Below, one piece after another: positions 13,390 to 22,371 of a stretch of DNA of 22,412 nucleotides. Below the pieces are notes generated by a model. It did no database searches, was not told the origin of the DNA, and was given only the letters and a program-made list of their open reading frames with translations. The stretch comes from Granulosicoccaceae bacterium (GTDB lineage Bacteria; Pseudomonadota; Gammaproteobacteria; DAOVJZ01): the NCBI GenBank assembly GCA_030632035.1, contig DAOVJZ010000002.1, positions 1-22,412 of the forward strand. Reading direction: 5' to 3'. The translations under genes were made by a program, and so were the position numbers. Within the stretch, counting starts at the first letter, position 1. Each line of letters starts with the position of its first letter.

Positions 13390-14492
13390 CGCAAGTGTCG
13401 TCGGTTCAACAGATCACCGCGCGTGCTCAGGCACATATCGATCTTTCTGCCCTGCAACATAATCTACAACGCGTAAAACAAATCGCACCTGATAGCCGTG
13501 TGATGGCTGTCATTAAATCCAATGCCTATGGCCATGGTACGTTACAAGTAGCACGTGCCTTATCAGCGGTGGATGCCTTTGGTGTCGCATTACTGGACGA
13601 GGGTATCGCCCTGCGCGGTATCGGATTTAGTCAGGAAATTGTTTTACTTTCCGGTTTTGTCACAAAAGAAGAACTGGTTGCGGCCGCACATTATGAATTG
13701 AGTGTTGTTGTACATAATACACATCAGATCGATGTGTTGCTTGATACCGAGCTGGAACAATCCGTTAATGTCTGGTTCAAGATCGACACAGGCATGCACC
13801 GTCTCGGGTTTGCGCCCGAAATGGTAGAAGACACACTAAAAAAATTGGCCATTTGCAAACATATAAAACACCCCATACGTTTTATGACTCATCTTGCCAA
13901 TGCCGACGATCAGAACAACAGCACTACCAATGAACAGCTCGCATTGTTTGATAAAACGCTGGATGGCATCAAGGGTGAGCAGAGTATAGCCAACTCCGGT
14001 GGAGTCCTTGGCTGGCCAACATCGCACCGTGACTGGGTGCGCCCGGGTATCATGCTTTATGGTGTTTCACCCTTTAATAACCAGACCGGCATTGATAATG
14101 ATCTGAAACCAGCCATGACCTTGAGTGCACGCCTCATAGCGGTGAGTCAACATAAAAAGGGTGACAAGGTGGGTTATGGCTCAACATGGGAATGCCCGGA
14201 AGATATGTCGGTAGGTGTTGTTGGTATCGGTTATGGTGATGGTTACCCACGTCATGCACCAACAGATACCCCCGTATTGGTTAATGGCAAACGTGTCTCT
14301 TTGGTTGGTCGTGTCTCTATGGATATGATCTGCGTTGATTTACGCTCCCAACCCGATGCCAAACCCGGCGATAAAGTGGTGTTGTGGGGCGAAGGTTTGC
14401 CCGTTGATGAAATTGCGGACAAGGCGGGCACCATTGGCTACGAATTATTGTGCGGTGTGACCACGCGTGTAAACAAGACTTATTCAGAATGA
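13386..14492 (+). CDS. alr: Alanine racemase
   Basis: The product (368 residues from TTG 13386) is a PLP-dependent fold-type III racemase making D-alanine for peptidoglycan. The PLP lysine is K44 in AVIKSNAYGHG; the second catalytic base is Y264 in GYGSTW. KIDTGMHRLGF and SMDMICVDL are typical. The start is uncertain: TTG 13386 overlaps the dnaB stop by four bases, while GTG 13395 would remove three residues; no ATG is available near the conserved start. The overlap implies translational coupling with dnaB. Its stop overlaps the radA start by four bases (ATGA). Confidence 0.95.
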   Translation: MTQVSSVQQITARAQAHIDLSALQHNLQRVKQIAPDSRVMAVIKSNAYGHGTLQVARALSAVDAFGVALLDEGIALRGIGFSQEIVLLSGFVTKEELVAAAHYELSVVVHNTHQIDVLLDTELEQSVNVWFKIDTGMHRLGFAPEMVEDTLKKLAICKHIKHPIRFMTHLANADDQNNSTTNEQLALFDKTLDGIKGEQSIANSGGVLGWPTSHRDWVRPGIMLYGVSPFNNQTGIDNDLKPAMTLSARLIAVSQHKKGDKVGYGSTWECPEDMSVGVVGIGYGDGYPRHAPTDTPVLVNGKRVSLVGRVSMDMICVDLRSQPDAKPGDKVVLWGEGLPVDEIADKAGTIGYELLCGVTTRVNKTYSE

Positions 14493-15847
14493 GTAAACAA
14501 AAAATTATTTACAGTTGTACCGAATGCGGTGCCGAAGCCTCCAAGTGGGCAGGGCAGTGTTTTGACTGCGGCGGCTGGAATACGCTGGTTGAAGCGATTA
14601 GCGAACCCAAAAAGACCGGTCGCCATGCCAGCTTTTCTGAAAAGGCCATGGCACTCAAGACCTGGTCCATGACAGAAGTCGAGACGGGTGAGAAAGTACG
14701 TCGCAGTATTGGTATGACTGAATTGGATCGTGTGCTTGGTGGCGGACTGGTGCAAGGCTCGGTTGTACTCATCGGTGGTGATCCAGGTATTGGTAAATCT
14801 ACCTTACTGTTACAAGGCATGGTCAATCTTTGCCAGCAAACATCGGCCTTGTATGTCACCGGTGAAGAATCATTACAACAAGTCACAATGCGTGCACAAC
14901 GAATGGATTTGACTGCACCTGAATTAAGACTGGTTGCTGAAACCAGTGTCGAACGTATTCTTGAAATCGCCGCAAGCGAATCGCCGCAAGTCATGGTGAT
15001 TGATTCTATTCAAACGGTTTACACCGATGAACTTTCATCTGCGCCCGGTTCGGTTTCACAAGTGCGTGAATGTGCCGCCCGACTTGTAAGCTATGCCAAG
15101 CAAACCGGTACCGCCATGTTTCTGGTGGGCCATGTCACCAAAGAAGGTGCATTGGCTGGCCCGCGTGTACTGGAACATATGGTAGATACCGTATTGTATT
15201 TCGAAGGTGACAGCAGTAGCAGTTATCGCGTGATCCGTGCCAATAAAAATCGTTTTGGTGCAGTTAATGAACTTGGCATATTCGCAATGACAGAAAAAGG
15301 ACTGCGTGAAGTTAAAAACCCGTCTGCTATTTTCCTGTCACGTCACGAAGAACCGGTTTCCGGTAGCGTAGTCATGGTTACACGTGAGGGCAGTCGTCCC
15401 ATGCTGGTCGAAGTGCAGGCACTGGTTGATGAAAGCCATTCACCCAATTCAAGACGTGTAACATTAGGCTTTGATCAAAATCGACTCACCATGTTGTTAG
15501 CCGTACTGCATCGACACGGCGGTATTGCCATGTTTGATCAAGATGTGTTCGTAAATGTCGTGGGTGGTGTGCGTGTCACTGAAACTGCAATCGATCTCCC
15601 CGTCATACTTGCCGCACTATCCAGTATGCGCAACAAACCCCTACCCAATGATTTGGTTGTATTCGGTGAAGTCGGGCTCTCCGGTGAAGTGCGCCCGGTA
15701 CAGGCTGGCCAGGAAAGACTGCATGAAGCCGCCAAACACGGATTCAAAAAAGCCATCATCCCAGCCGCAAATGCGCCAAAGAAAAAAATCGATGGTATGG
15801 AAGTGATTGCAGTGAACAGAATAAGTGAAGCGTTGGATGCTATCTAG
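14489..15847 (+). CDS. radA: DNA repair protein RadA
   Basis: The 452-residue product is a RecA-like branch-migration helicase for recombination intermediates. In order: a C4 zinc finger (C10, C13, C24, C27; CTEC and CFDC), a RecA-type core with Walker A GGDPGIGKST (K103), the RadA-specific KNRFG motif (253-257), and a Lon-protease-like C-terminal domain (about 285-452, VVGGVRVTETAIDLPVILA, FGEVGLSGEVRPV). ATG 14489 is chosen because it gives the conserved MSKQKIIYSCTECG start; upstream in-frame codons lie inside alr. The length is close to E. coli RadA (460). No clear terminator follows. Confidence 0.97.
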   Translation: MSKQKIIYSCTECGAEASKWAGQCFDCGGWNTLVEAISEPKKTGRHASFSEKAMALKTWSMTEVETGEKVRRSIGMTELDRVLGGGLVQGSVVLIGGDPGIGKSTLLLQGMVNLCQQTSALYVTGEESLQQVTMRAQRMDLTAPELRLVAETSVERILEIAASESPQVMVIDSIQTVYTDELSSAPGSVSQVRECAARLVSYAKQTGTAMFLVGHVTKEGALAGPRVLEHMVDTVLYFEGDSSSSYRVIRANKNRFGAVNELGIFAMTEKGLREVKNPSAIFLSRHEEPVSGSVVMVTREGSRPMLVEVQALVDESHSPNSRRVTLGFDQNRLTMLLAVLHRHGGIAMFDQDVFVNVVGGVRVTETAIDLPVILAALSSMRNKPLPNDLVVFGEVGLSGEVRPVQAGQERLHEAAKHGFKKAIIPAANAPKKKIDGMEVIAVNRISEALDAI

Positions 15848-15876
15848 CCTATAGGGGATAGATTATAGATATTATG

Positions 15877-15996
15877 AATGACCGCTTCCGAGCCAAAGCG
15901 GCTACTCATGGTATTAGCTGATAATGACTGCTGTTAGCCATGAGCAGACCCACATGGTTATTGGCTAAACGCAAGTACAGCCAAAACCAGTCATTA
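15877..15996. repeat. Cluster of short AATGACYGCT-type hairpin repeats
   Basis: Copy A starts AATGACCGC at 15877, with stem CCGCTT/AAGCGG (15882-15887, 15896-15901). Copy B starts AATGACTGC at 15923, with stem CTGCT/AGCAG (15928-15932, 15943-15947). Copy C is inverted, reading AATGACTGG from 15995 on the minus strand. B and C also face each other as a large stem: TAATGACTG (15922-15930) with 15988-15996 and TTAGCCA (15934-15940) with 15962-15968. Similar units lie at 22067 and 22158. Confidence 0.55.
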
Positions 15997-16065
15997 AGCG
16001 CTGACCTCCTAACAAGGCCTCTCCCGCAAATGGGGGTAAAAAACTCTATCATTACAGTCAAAAAA

Positions 16066-16082
16066 TGTCAGGATTTTTTACA
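16066..16082 (+). promoter_or_regulatory. Upstream activator dyad of the giant gene
   Basis: TGTCA-N6-TTTACA, the same dyad pattern as at 5041-5057, located exactly 80 bases before the -24 element. Probable binding site of a sigma-54 activator. Confidence 0.6.
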
Positions 16083-16145
16083 CTTTCCCAATCAAGAATA
16101 AGTCTAATTTTTCCAACCAATTGAAAGTGCAGTCATTAATCAGTC

Positions 16146-16161
16146 TGGCATAATTATTGCT
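16146..16161 (+). promoter_or_regulatory. Sigma-54 (-24/-12) promoter of the giant gene
   Basis: TGGCATAATTATTGCT matches TGGCACRNNNNTTGCW at all defined positions except one (C6 to T), with correct GG-to-GC spacing. The predicted transcript start near 16172 is about 21 bases before ATG 16193. Confidence 0.75.
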
Positions 16162-16192
16162 GGAATATAAAGATCATAAATGATTATCAAAA

Positions 16193-19100
16193 ATGAGACT
16201 AATAGTTATGTTCCTCAATATCCATATCTTAAATAGAAGTATATTCAAACAGGCGATATATGTTTTACATATCTTCTCATTACTGTTAGCTAGTCACGCA
16301 GTAAATGCAGATTCACCTTTCCTCGTTAAAGACATTAACCAATTGATTATTTCAACTGGTGTTTCACCTCAAGATATTGGTAACGGTGGTGATGTTATTT
16401 ATTTTGGAGGTAGTGTGTCCTCATCTCCACATGAGCTCTGGAAAAGTGACGGTACTTCTAACGGCACGATGATGGTCAAAGATATCAACCAATCTCTTGG
16501 ACTTGGTTCAGGTTCGAATCCAAGTAACTTTCTTCATTTTGGTGATATTACTTTTTTTGAAGCTCAATCTGATGCGACTGGTAGAGAGATATGGGTGACC
16601 GATGGCACTGCTGAGGGTACCCACATAACAAAGGATATTAATACTGGCAGTAATTCATCTATACCAAGTTATCCTACTACTTCTTATTTAACGGCAACGA
16701 GTAACTTTGTTTATTTTCAAGCTGATGATGGTATTCATGGCACTGAGCTATGGAAATCGGATGGAACATTAGCCGGTACGCAAATGGTTATGGATATACA
16801 TCCAGGCATTGTAAATGGCACACCAAATAGTGGTGGTGCAAGATACATGACGGCTGTTGGCGATACTATTTTCTTTGTTTCCAATAGTGTTAATGGATCA
16901 GAAATTTGGAAAAGTGACGGTACAGTTGCCGGCACAATCATGATTAAAGATATTGGTTATAAGAGCGCTAGTTCATCTCCTGCATACCTTGAAGCGGTAG
17001 GAAATATTGTTTATTTCTCAGCTAACGATGGTATTAATGGCGTTGAATTGTGGAAAACTGATGGTACTGATGCAGGTACAGTATTGGTCAAGGATATCAA
17101 TGGCAACGCTTCATACTCAAGCCCGAGAAATTTAACAGCAGTTGGCAATGTACTTTATTTTGTCGCTGAGGATGGTGTAAATGGAAGAGAACTCTGGAAG
17201 AGTGATGGAACTGATGCTGGTACAACAATGGTTAAAGACATTGCCTTAGGATCTTCATTAATAAATGAATTAACTGCTTTAGGCAATACACTTTATTTTC
17301 GTGCAACTGATGGTGTAAACGGAACGGAACTCTGGAAGAGTGATGGTACTGATATTGGTACTGTGATGGTGAAAGACATTTCATCAGTGTCTTCATCTTC
17401 AGTTCCCTCAAGTTTAACAGTTGTGGGTAACACAATTTATTTTACAGCTGACGATGGTGTTCATGGTAGAGAGCTTTGGATTAGCGATGGTACGGATGTC
17501 GGCACGGTGCTTGTTAAAGATATTCAACCAGACGCACTAAGCGGAATCAACTCATCTTCTTACTACATGTCTTCTGCGTTGGGTATTTTATATTTTGCAG
17601 CAGATGATGGTGTGAATGGCCAGGAGCTATGGAAAACGGATGGTACTGATGCCGGTACTGTAATGGTAAAAAATATTATCTCAAAAACAGCTCATTCATA
17701 TCCAGCCCAGTTCACAGAGCTAACAAGTCTTGATAATACTGTCTATTTTACTGCTGATGATGGAAATCTTGGAACAGAGTTGTGGAAAAGTGATGGTACG
17801 TTAGCGGGAACTCATATAGTAAAAGATATTGTTACAGGACCGAGCAGTCCTAACCTACAAAACCTAACGGTTACGTCTGTATTTTCTTCTTTTAATGCCT
17901 TGGTGTTTACCGCAGATGATGGTAGTGGAGATGCCTTATGGAAGAGTGATGGAACTGAAGCCAATACCATTAAAATTAAAAGTGATATTGACGCCAGCAA
18001 TTTTACGAGTGTTAGGGATACTAATACTCTTTATTTTATCGGGAAAGAAAAGGTTAGTTCTACAGGCATAGAGCTTTGGAAAAGTAACGGTACCGATGCT
18101 GGGACAATTTTAGTTAAAGATATTAATTTAGGTGTTAATAATTCTTCTATACGAAACTTGACAGAGGCTGGAAGTTTACTTTTTTTTACAGCAGATGATG
18201 GTACGGCAGGAACTGCACTATGGAGAAGCGATGGTACTGTCGCAGGTACGGTCATGGTCAGAGATATCAATACCACGTCGACCACGGCATACAACACGAT
18301 TACTGATTTAACACTGGTTGGAGATACACTATATTTTTCCGCATCAAATGGTGTTGACGGCGCTGAATTATGGAAGAGTGATGGTACATCATTTGGCACC
18401 GTGATGGTTCGAAATATTCAGGGTGGACCATCAGGATCTTCTCCTCAAGAGCTTGTAGAAATGAATGGCCTTTTATATTTTTCTGCTACAGATGGGGTGA
18501 ATGGAGTTGAACTTTGGAAGAGTGATGGTACGGAAAAAGGCACCGTCATGGTTAAAGATATTGATGCTGATACTTCAAGTTCTACCCCAGTCCATTTAAC
18601 CGTGATTGGAAACACGATTTTCTTTAGCGCTGATGATGGAGTTAACGGTAGAGAGCTATGGAAGAGCGATGGTACAACTGCCGGCACTACGATAGTTAAA
18701 AATATATATCCAGGTTCAGGAACATCTTATCCATTATATCTTACTGAGAAGGCTGGCTTATTATACTTTGTTGCAACAGATGATTCTAACGGGGCAGAGG
18801 TATGGCAAAGTGATGGTACCTGGGCTGGTACGACAATCACCGGCAATGTTATTCCTGGTGCTGGATCTGGAAACCCAATATTTCTAACAGCAGCGGGTAA
18901 TCAATTATTCTTTCAAGCATTTGATGATCTGCATGGCGTAGAGCTATGGCATTTAGCATCACCTGTTGATACTGATGGTGACGGTTTAAGTGATGATTTG
19001 GAAGTATATATCGGTACAGATCCTGATCTTGTTGATAGTGATGGGGACGGTTTGTCTGACTATGAAGAAGTAAATTATGGTGGAGATGATACTGCATATT

Positions 19101-21979
19101 CTGTTGGCGTTGATACAGATCCTAATAACTCTGACACTGATGGCGATGGCGAATCAGATGGGCTTGAAGTGCAGTTCGGTAGTGATCCATTGGATGCTAA
19201 TAGTTTAGTTCTTGGCAGCCTTTCAGTGATGGTGAGAGATATTACTTTAGGTGTTGGCGACTCTGCTATTACAAATTTAACTGAAGCTGGTGGTGTTTTA
19301 TATTTCACGTTTGATGATGGTATTAACGGGTTAGAATTGTGGCGCGCAACAAGCTCGACTACTGGTGCTGAAATGCTAAAAGATATTCGCAAAGGTAGTA
19401 GCGGATCCTACCCAACAGAGTTAACGGCTGTGGGCAATATGCTATATTTTACTGCCAATGATCATGATCATGGTTATGAAATATGGAAAAGTGATGGTAC
19501 TAAGGCCGGAACGGTAATTGCTAAAGATATTGTTTGGGGACCTGGACATTCTTACCCTCAATTATTAACCGCAGTTGGTAATGCCGTTTATTTTCGGGCA
19601 TATGATGAATCAACAGGTATTGAACTATGGATGAGTGACGCATCTGGTACGGGGCAAGTTAAAGATATTATCGTCGGTACAGGGAGTTCGGCGCCAAATG
19701 AGCTTGCAGCTGTAGACAACTTGCTTTACTTCCGTGCGAACGATGGTATTACAGGTAAAGAATTATGGGTAAGTGATGGTACATCTGTAGGTACGCATCT
19801 CGTAAAAGATATTTATCCTGATTTGAATCATGGAGTCCCTAGCAATCTTGCTGCAATGGGAGGAAAGCTTTATTTTGCTGTTAATGATGGTATTAACGGT
19901 TATGAATTGTGGATGAGTGATGGTACTGAAAATGGAACTAATATTGTTAAAAATATTGCACCATCAAATACGAGTAGTTCACCTTCGGAGCTGACCGCGG
20001 TTGGTAATACACTTTATTTTAGAGCGAATGATGGTGCTAACGGTTCAGAGCTTTGGAAGAGTGATGGTACAGCTGTCGGTACAATGATTGTAGAAGATAT
20101 TGTTTTTGGTGTTAATGGTTCAAATCCTGGTAATCTTATTGCAGTTGGTTCAACGTTATATTTTACATCAGATGATGGTGTAAATGGTGTTGAAGTTTGG
20201 AGTAGTGACGGCACGGTTTCTGGAACAGATATTGTTTTAGATATTAATAATGGTGTTTCTGGATCTTCACCGCAGTATTTAACAAAAGTTGGATCAGATC
20301 TTTATTTCTCGGCTGATAATGGAGCTAATGGTGCTGAGTTGTGGAAAATCGACAGCACAACAAACCTGGCAATAATGATAGAGGATCTTAATGTTGGGCC
20401 TGCTAGTGCAGATCCTAAATATCTTACTTTAGCAGGTGGCCGTTTATTTTTTACTGCAGATGATGGAATTCTAGGAAATGAACTGTGGGCTTTGGCTGTT
20501 GATATTGATAATGATGGTTTGTTTGATAGTCAAGAGTTAACTTATGGTACTGATCCTTATGATAGAGATAGTGACACTGACGGTCTAACCGATGGCGATG
20601 AAATTAATCTTCATGGGACAGATCCAAATTTAGCTAACACAGATGGCGATGCTGCAAATGATGCGTCAGAAGTGTGGGCACGCACAGACCCTAACACCGC
20701 ACTTTACACATCTGCTGACTTTAATTTATTGCAAGATACGGATAACGATGGCATGCCTGATGCATGGGAAACTGCGCATTCGACAAATCCATTAGTTGAT
20801 GATGCTATGCAAGATAGTGATGGTGATACATTTAACAACTTAACTGAATTTTTGGTGAGTTCGGATGCTGGTTCGGCAGGATCAATTCCGCAAGGACTGC
20901 CAGGTAATCCTTACATATTGCTTGGTGAAAATAGTGCCGTTCTAGGTGCTGGAAACTATAATCATCGTTGGTCTGAAGGCTTGCAATCAGCTTATGCGGT
21001 AATGAATCTTTTTGGTCCATCTAGCGGTAAAACATACCAATATGTAGCTAAACCTGTTGCAGGAACAGAAACATGCTCAACAACGTCTATGGTGCACAGT
21101 GGTACATTTGACGGTCATGACTTTTTAATGAAAATGGATGATCTTTTTAATGGTTATAGTGGTGAAAGCTATTGTATGACGCTTGTTGATGACCAAGATC
21201 TTGCAAATGGAGTAGAGGCATGTACAGTACATGACGATTCATCTGGACGAATGAGATTTGAACTGAACCTTTATGAAAATGGTGTTATTACTAAAGCAGT
21301 AGGTGTGTCGACTATTTCCCATTACGGCGGTGCGTTCGATGTTGAGTTACAGAAAATTGGTAATAACTATACATTGTCGACGGTAGACGGTAATGGTTTT
21401 CGAGTCACACAAGCAGGTGTTATTTCAACGAGCCCTGTTGAATATAATATTAGACCATTGTTACGCATAAGATCATGTCAGAATGATTCATCTGCCTCTA
21501 ATTTAAATTGGACGGGTTTCGCAATATACGATGATACAGATGGTGATGGCATTATTAATATCAAAGAAGATATTAATGGTGATGGTATTGTTGATGCTGG
21601 CGAAACAAATCCATTTAATTCTGATACTGATAATGACGGTTTGCTTGATAGTGTTGAAGATGCAAATCAGAATGGTGTTGTCGATGCTAGTGAAACAGAT
21701 CCAACTAAACCAGATACAGATGGTGATGGCTTGCTAGATGGAGAGGATCCAGATCCACTGGTTGCAGCAGGACCATACGATGGCGACCTTGCGCCACTTG
21801 GCTTCCCGGATGGTGTAGTGAATGTAGCGGATGTGTTAATCGTGAAGCGCATTGTAATAGGCGAACTTGTAGCAACACAACTAGAACTTGATCATGGTGA
21901 TGTGTATCCACCAGGTGCACCAGATGGTGTGATTAATATTCAGGACTTGATTTTAATTCAGAAGATGGTGTTGCAGTAA
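16193..21979 (+). CDS. Giant secreted ELWxSDGT-repeat protein with TSP3-like blocks and C-terminal dockerin-like domain
   Basis: The 1928-residue product has a signal peptide (about 1-39, ending SHAVNA). Array 1 (about 40-922) carries 18 units of about 50 residues built on ELWKSDGTxxGTxxVKDI with a VGNxLYFxADDGxxG strand; its last unit decays to ELWHLASP. A thrombospondin-type-3-like block follows (926-1003, DTDGDGLSD). Array 2 (about 1006-1434) has nine units, again ending in a decayed motif (ELWALAVD), then a second such block (about 1437-1558). Residues 1560-1780 are an unassigned domain with four cysteines. A third Asp/Gly-rich block (1781-1860) leads to a dockerin-like pair (1863-1928: FPDGVVNVADVLIVKRIV and APDGVINIQDLILIQKMV). 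It is probably extracellular and calcium-stabilised; beta-propeller folding is inferred. No PEP-CTERM tail is present. ATG 16208 is an alternative start; neither has a clear ribosome binding site. Function unknown. Confidence 0.88.
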   Translation: MRLIVMFLNIHILNRSIFKQAIYVLHIFSLLLASHAVNADSPFLVKDINQLIISTGVSPQDIGNGGDVIYFGGSVSSSPHELWKSDGTSNGTMMVKDINQSLGLGSGSNPSNFLHFGDITFFEAQSDATGREIWVTDGTAEGTHITKDINTGSNSSIPSYPTTSYLTATSNFVYFQADDGIHGTELWKSDGTLAGTQMVMDIHPGIVNGTPNSGGARYMTAVGDTIFFVSNSVNGSEIWKSDGTVAGTIMIKDIGYKSASSSPAYLEAVGNIVYFSANDGINGVELWKTDGTDAGTVLVKDINGNASYSSPRNLTAVGNVLYFVAEDGVNGRELWKSDGTDAGTTMVKDIALGSSLINELTALGNTLYFRATDGVNGTELWKSDGTDIGTVMVKDISSVSSSSVPSSLTVVGNTIYFTADDGVHGRELWISDGTDVGTVLVKDIQPDALSGINSSSYYMSSALGILYFAADDGVNGQELWKTDGTDAGTVMVKNIISKTAHSYPAQFTELTSLDNTVYFTADDGNLGTELWKSDGTLAGTHIVKDIVTGPSSPNLQNLTVTSVFSSFNALVFTADDGSGDALWKSDGTEANTIKIKSDIDASNFTSVRDTNTLYFIGKEKVSSTGIELWKSNGTDAGTILVKDINLGVNNSSIRNLTEAGSLLFFTADDGTAGTALWRSDGTVAGTVMVRDINTTSTTAYNTITDLTLVGDTLYFSASNGVDGAELWKSDGTSFGTVMVRNIQGGPSGSSPQELVEMNGLLYFSATDGVNGVELWKSDGTEKGTVMVKDIDADTSSSTPVHLTVIGNTIFFSADDGVNGRELWKSDGTTAGTTIVKNIYPGSGTSYPLYLTEKAGLLYFVATDDSNGAEVWQSDGTWAGTTITGNVIPGAGSGNPIFLTAAGNQLFFQAFDDLHGVELWHLASPVDTDGDGLSDDLEVYIGTDPDLVDSDGDGLSDYEEVNYGGDDTAYSVGVDTDPNNSDTDGDGESDGLEVQFGSDPLDANSLVLGSLSVMVRDITLGVGDSAITNLTEAGGVLYFTFDDGINGLELWRATSSTTGAEMLKDIRKGSSGSYPTELTAVGNMLYFTANDHDHGYEIWKSDGTKAGTVIAKDIVWGPGHSYPQLLTAVGNAVYFRAYDESTGIELWMSDASGTGQVKDIIVGTGSSAPNELAAVDNLLYFRANDGITGKELWVSDGTSVGTHLVKDIYPDLNHGVPSNLAAMGGKLYFAVNDGINGYELWMSDGTENGTNIVKNIAPSNTSSSPSELTAVGNTLYFRANDGANGSELWKSDGTAVGTMIVEDIVFGVNGSNPGNLIAVGSTLYFTSDDGVNGVEVWSSDGTVSGTDIVLDINNGVSGSSPQYLTKVGSDLYFSADNGANGAELWKIDSTTNLAIMIEDLNVGPASADPKYLTLAGGRLFFTADDGILGNELWALAVDIDNDGLFDSQELTYGTDPYDRDSDTDGLTDGDEINLHGTDPNLANTDGDAANDASEVWARTDPNTALYTSADFNLLQDTDNDGMPDAWETAHSTNPLVDDAMQDSDGDTFNNLTEFLVSSDAGSAGSIPQGLPGNPYILLGENSAVLGAGNYNHRWSEGLQSAYAVMNLFGPSSGKTYQYVAKPVAGTETCSTTSMVHSGTFDGHDFLMKMDDLFNGYSGESYCMTLVDDQDLANGVEACTVHDDSSGRMRFELNLYENGVITKAVGVSTISHYGGAFDVELQKIGNNYTLSTVDGNGFRVTQAGVISTSPVEYNIRPLLRIRSCQNDSSASNLNWTGFAIYDDTDGDGIINIKEDINGDGIVDAGETNPFNSDTDNDGLLDSVEDANQNGVVDASETDPTKPDTDGDGLLDGEDPDPLVAAGPYDGDLAPLGFPDGVVNVADVLIVKRIVIGELVATQLELDHGDVYPPGAPDGVINIQDLILIQKMVLQ

Positions 21980-22000
21980 GAAGTTAATCGCAGTAACAGC

Positions 22001-22035
22001 AACGACTCCTTGTTTAACTAACGGGAGTCGTTTTT
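22001..22035 (+). terminator. Rho-independent terminator of the giant gene
   Basis: AACGACTCC (22001-22009) pairs with GGAGTCGTT (22024-22032) in a 9-pair stem; the T-run extends to 22035 and the following bases are T-rich. It lies 22 bases after the stop codon. Confidence 0.85.
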
Positions 22036-22223
22036 GTTTGTGGGGAACAAAATAGTGTCGTTATTGAATGTCCGTTTTCGCTGCTTTTTTTCCAACCAAG
22101 AAAAATTCATTAAAGTCTGCTGTAGGGTGTTAGCAGCTATTCAATGTTGTATATACAAATGTCTGCTTTTGGCCGCAAGCAGAAGTTCATCTCGCAATGT
22201 TTTTTAATTCCCATCCGGCACAG

Positions 22224-22337
22224 CCTCGGCGCGCAGTGAAAAATCAGATTAAGTGAACAGCCTGTTTGAGCCAGATTTCGCGTTTTTTGCGAAATATGCG
22301 AGTTCTGTTCACGCTGATTTTTTGCTATGTGCCGAGG
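22224..22337. repeat. 114-bp nested palindromic element
   Basis: Four paired segments nest in order: CCTCGGC (22224-22230) with GCCGAGG (22331-22337); AAAAATCAG (22239-22247) with CTGATTTTT (22314-22322); GTGAACAG (22253-22260) with CTGTTCAC (22305-22312); ATTTCGC (22275-22281) with GCGAAAT (22289-22295) around a T-rich loop. Confidence 0.75.
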
Positions 22338-22371
22338 GGCTTTCTGTGACGTTGGGTGTCTTTCTCTTTTG

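Larger units (their letters stand above)
15848..16192. other. radA to giant-gene intergenic region of 345 bases
   Basis: No gene is visible. The left half contains a cluster of short imperfect hairpins (15877-15996). The right half contains the upstream dyad (16066-16082) and sigma-54-type promoter (16146-16161) of the giant repeat-protein gene. Confidence 0.75.

Noticed and set aside
14509..14994. 161-codon minus-strand frame inside radA
   Set aside because: It is antisense to conserved RadA motifs, including the zinc finger and Walker A; low-complexity composition typical of a shadow frame.
16430..20490. Regularly spaced similar DNA blocks that could suggest a CRISPR-like or satellite array
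   Set aside because: The periodicity comes from in-frame protein repeats with diverged DNA; spacing varies and no identical direct repeats with unique spacers occur.
21779..21979. PEP-CTERM sorting tail on the giant protein
   Set aside because: The C-terminus is a dockerin-like pair ending in LILIQKMVLQ; there is no VPxP/PEP motif, membrane helix or basic end.
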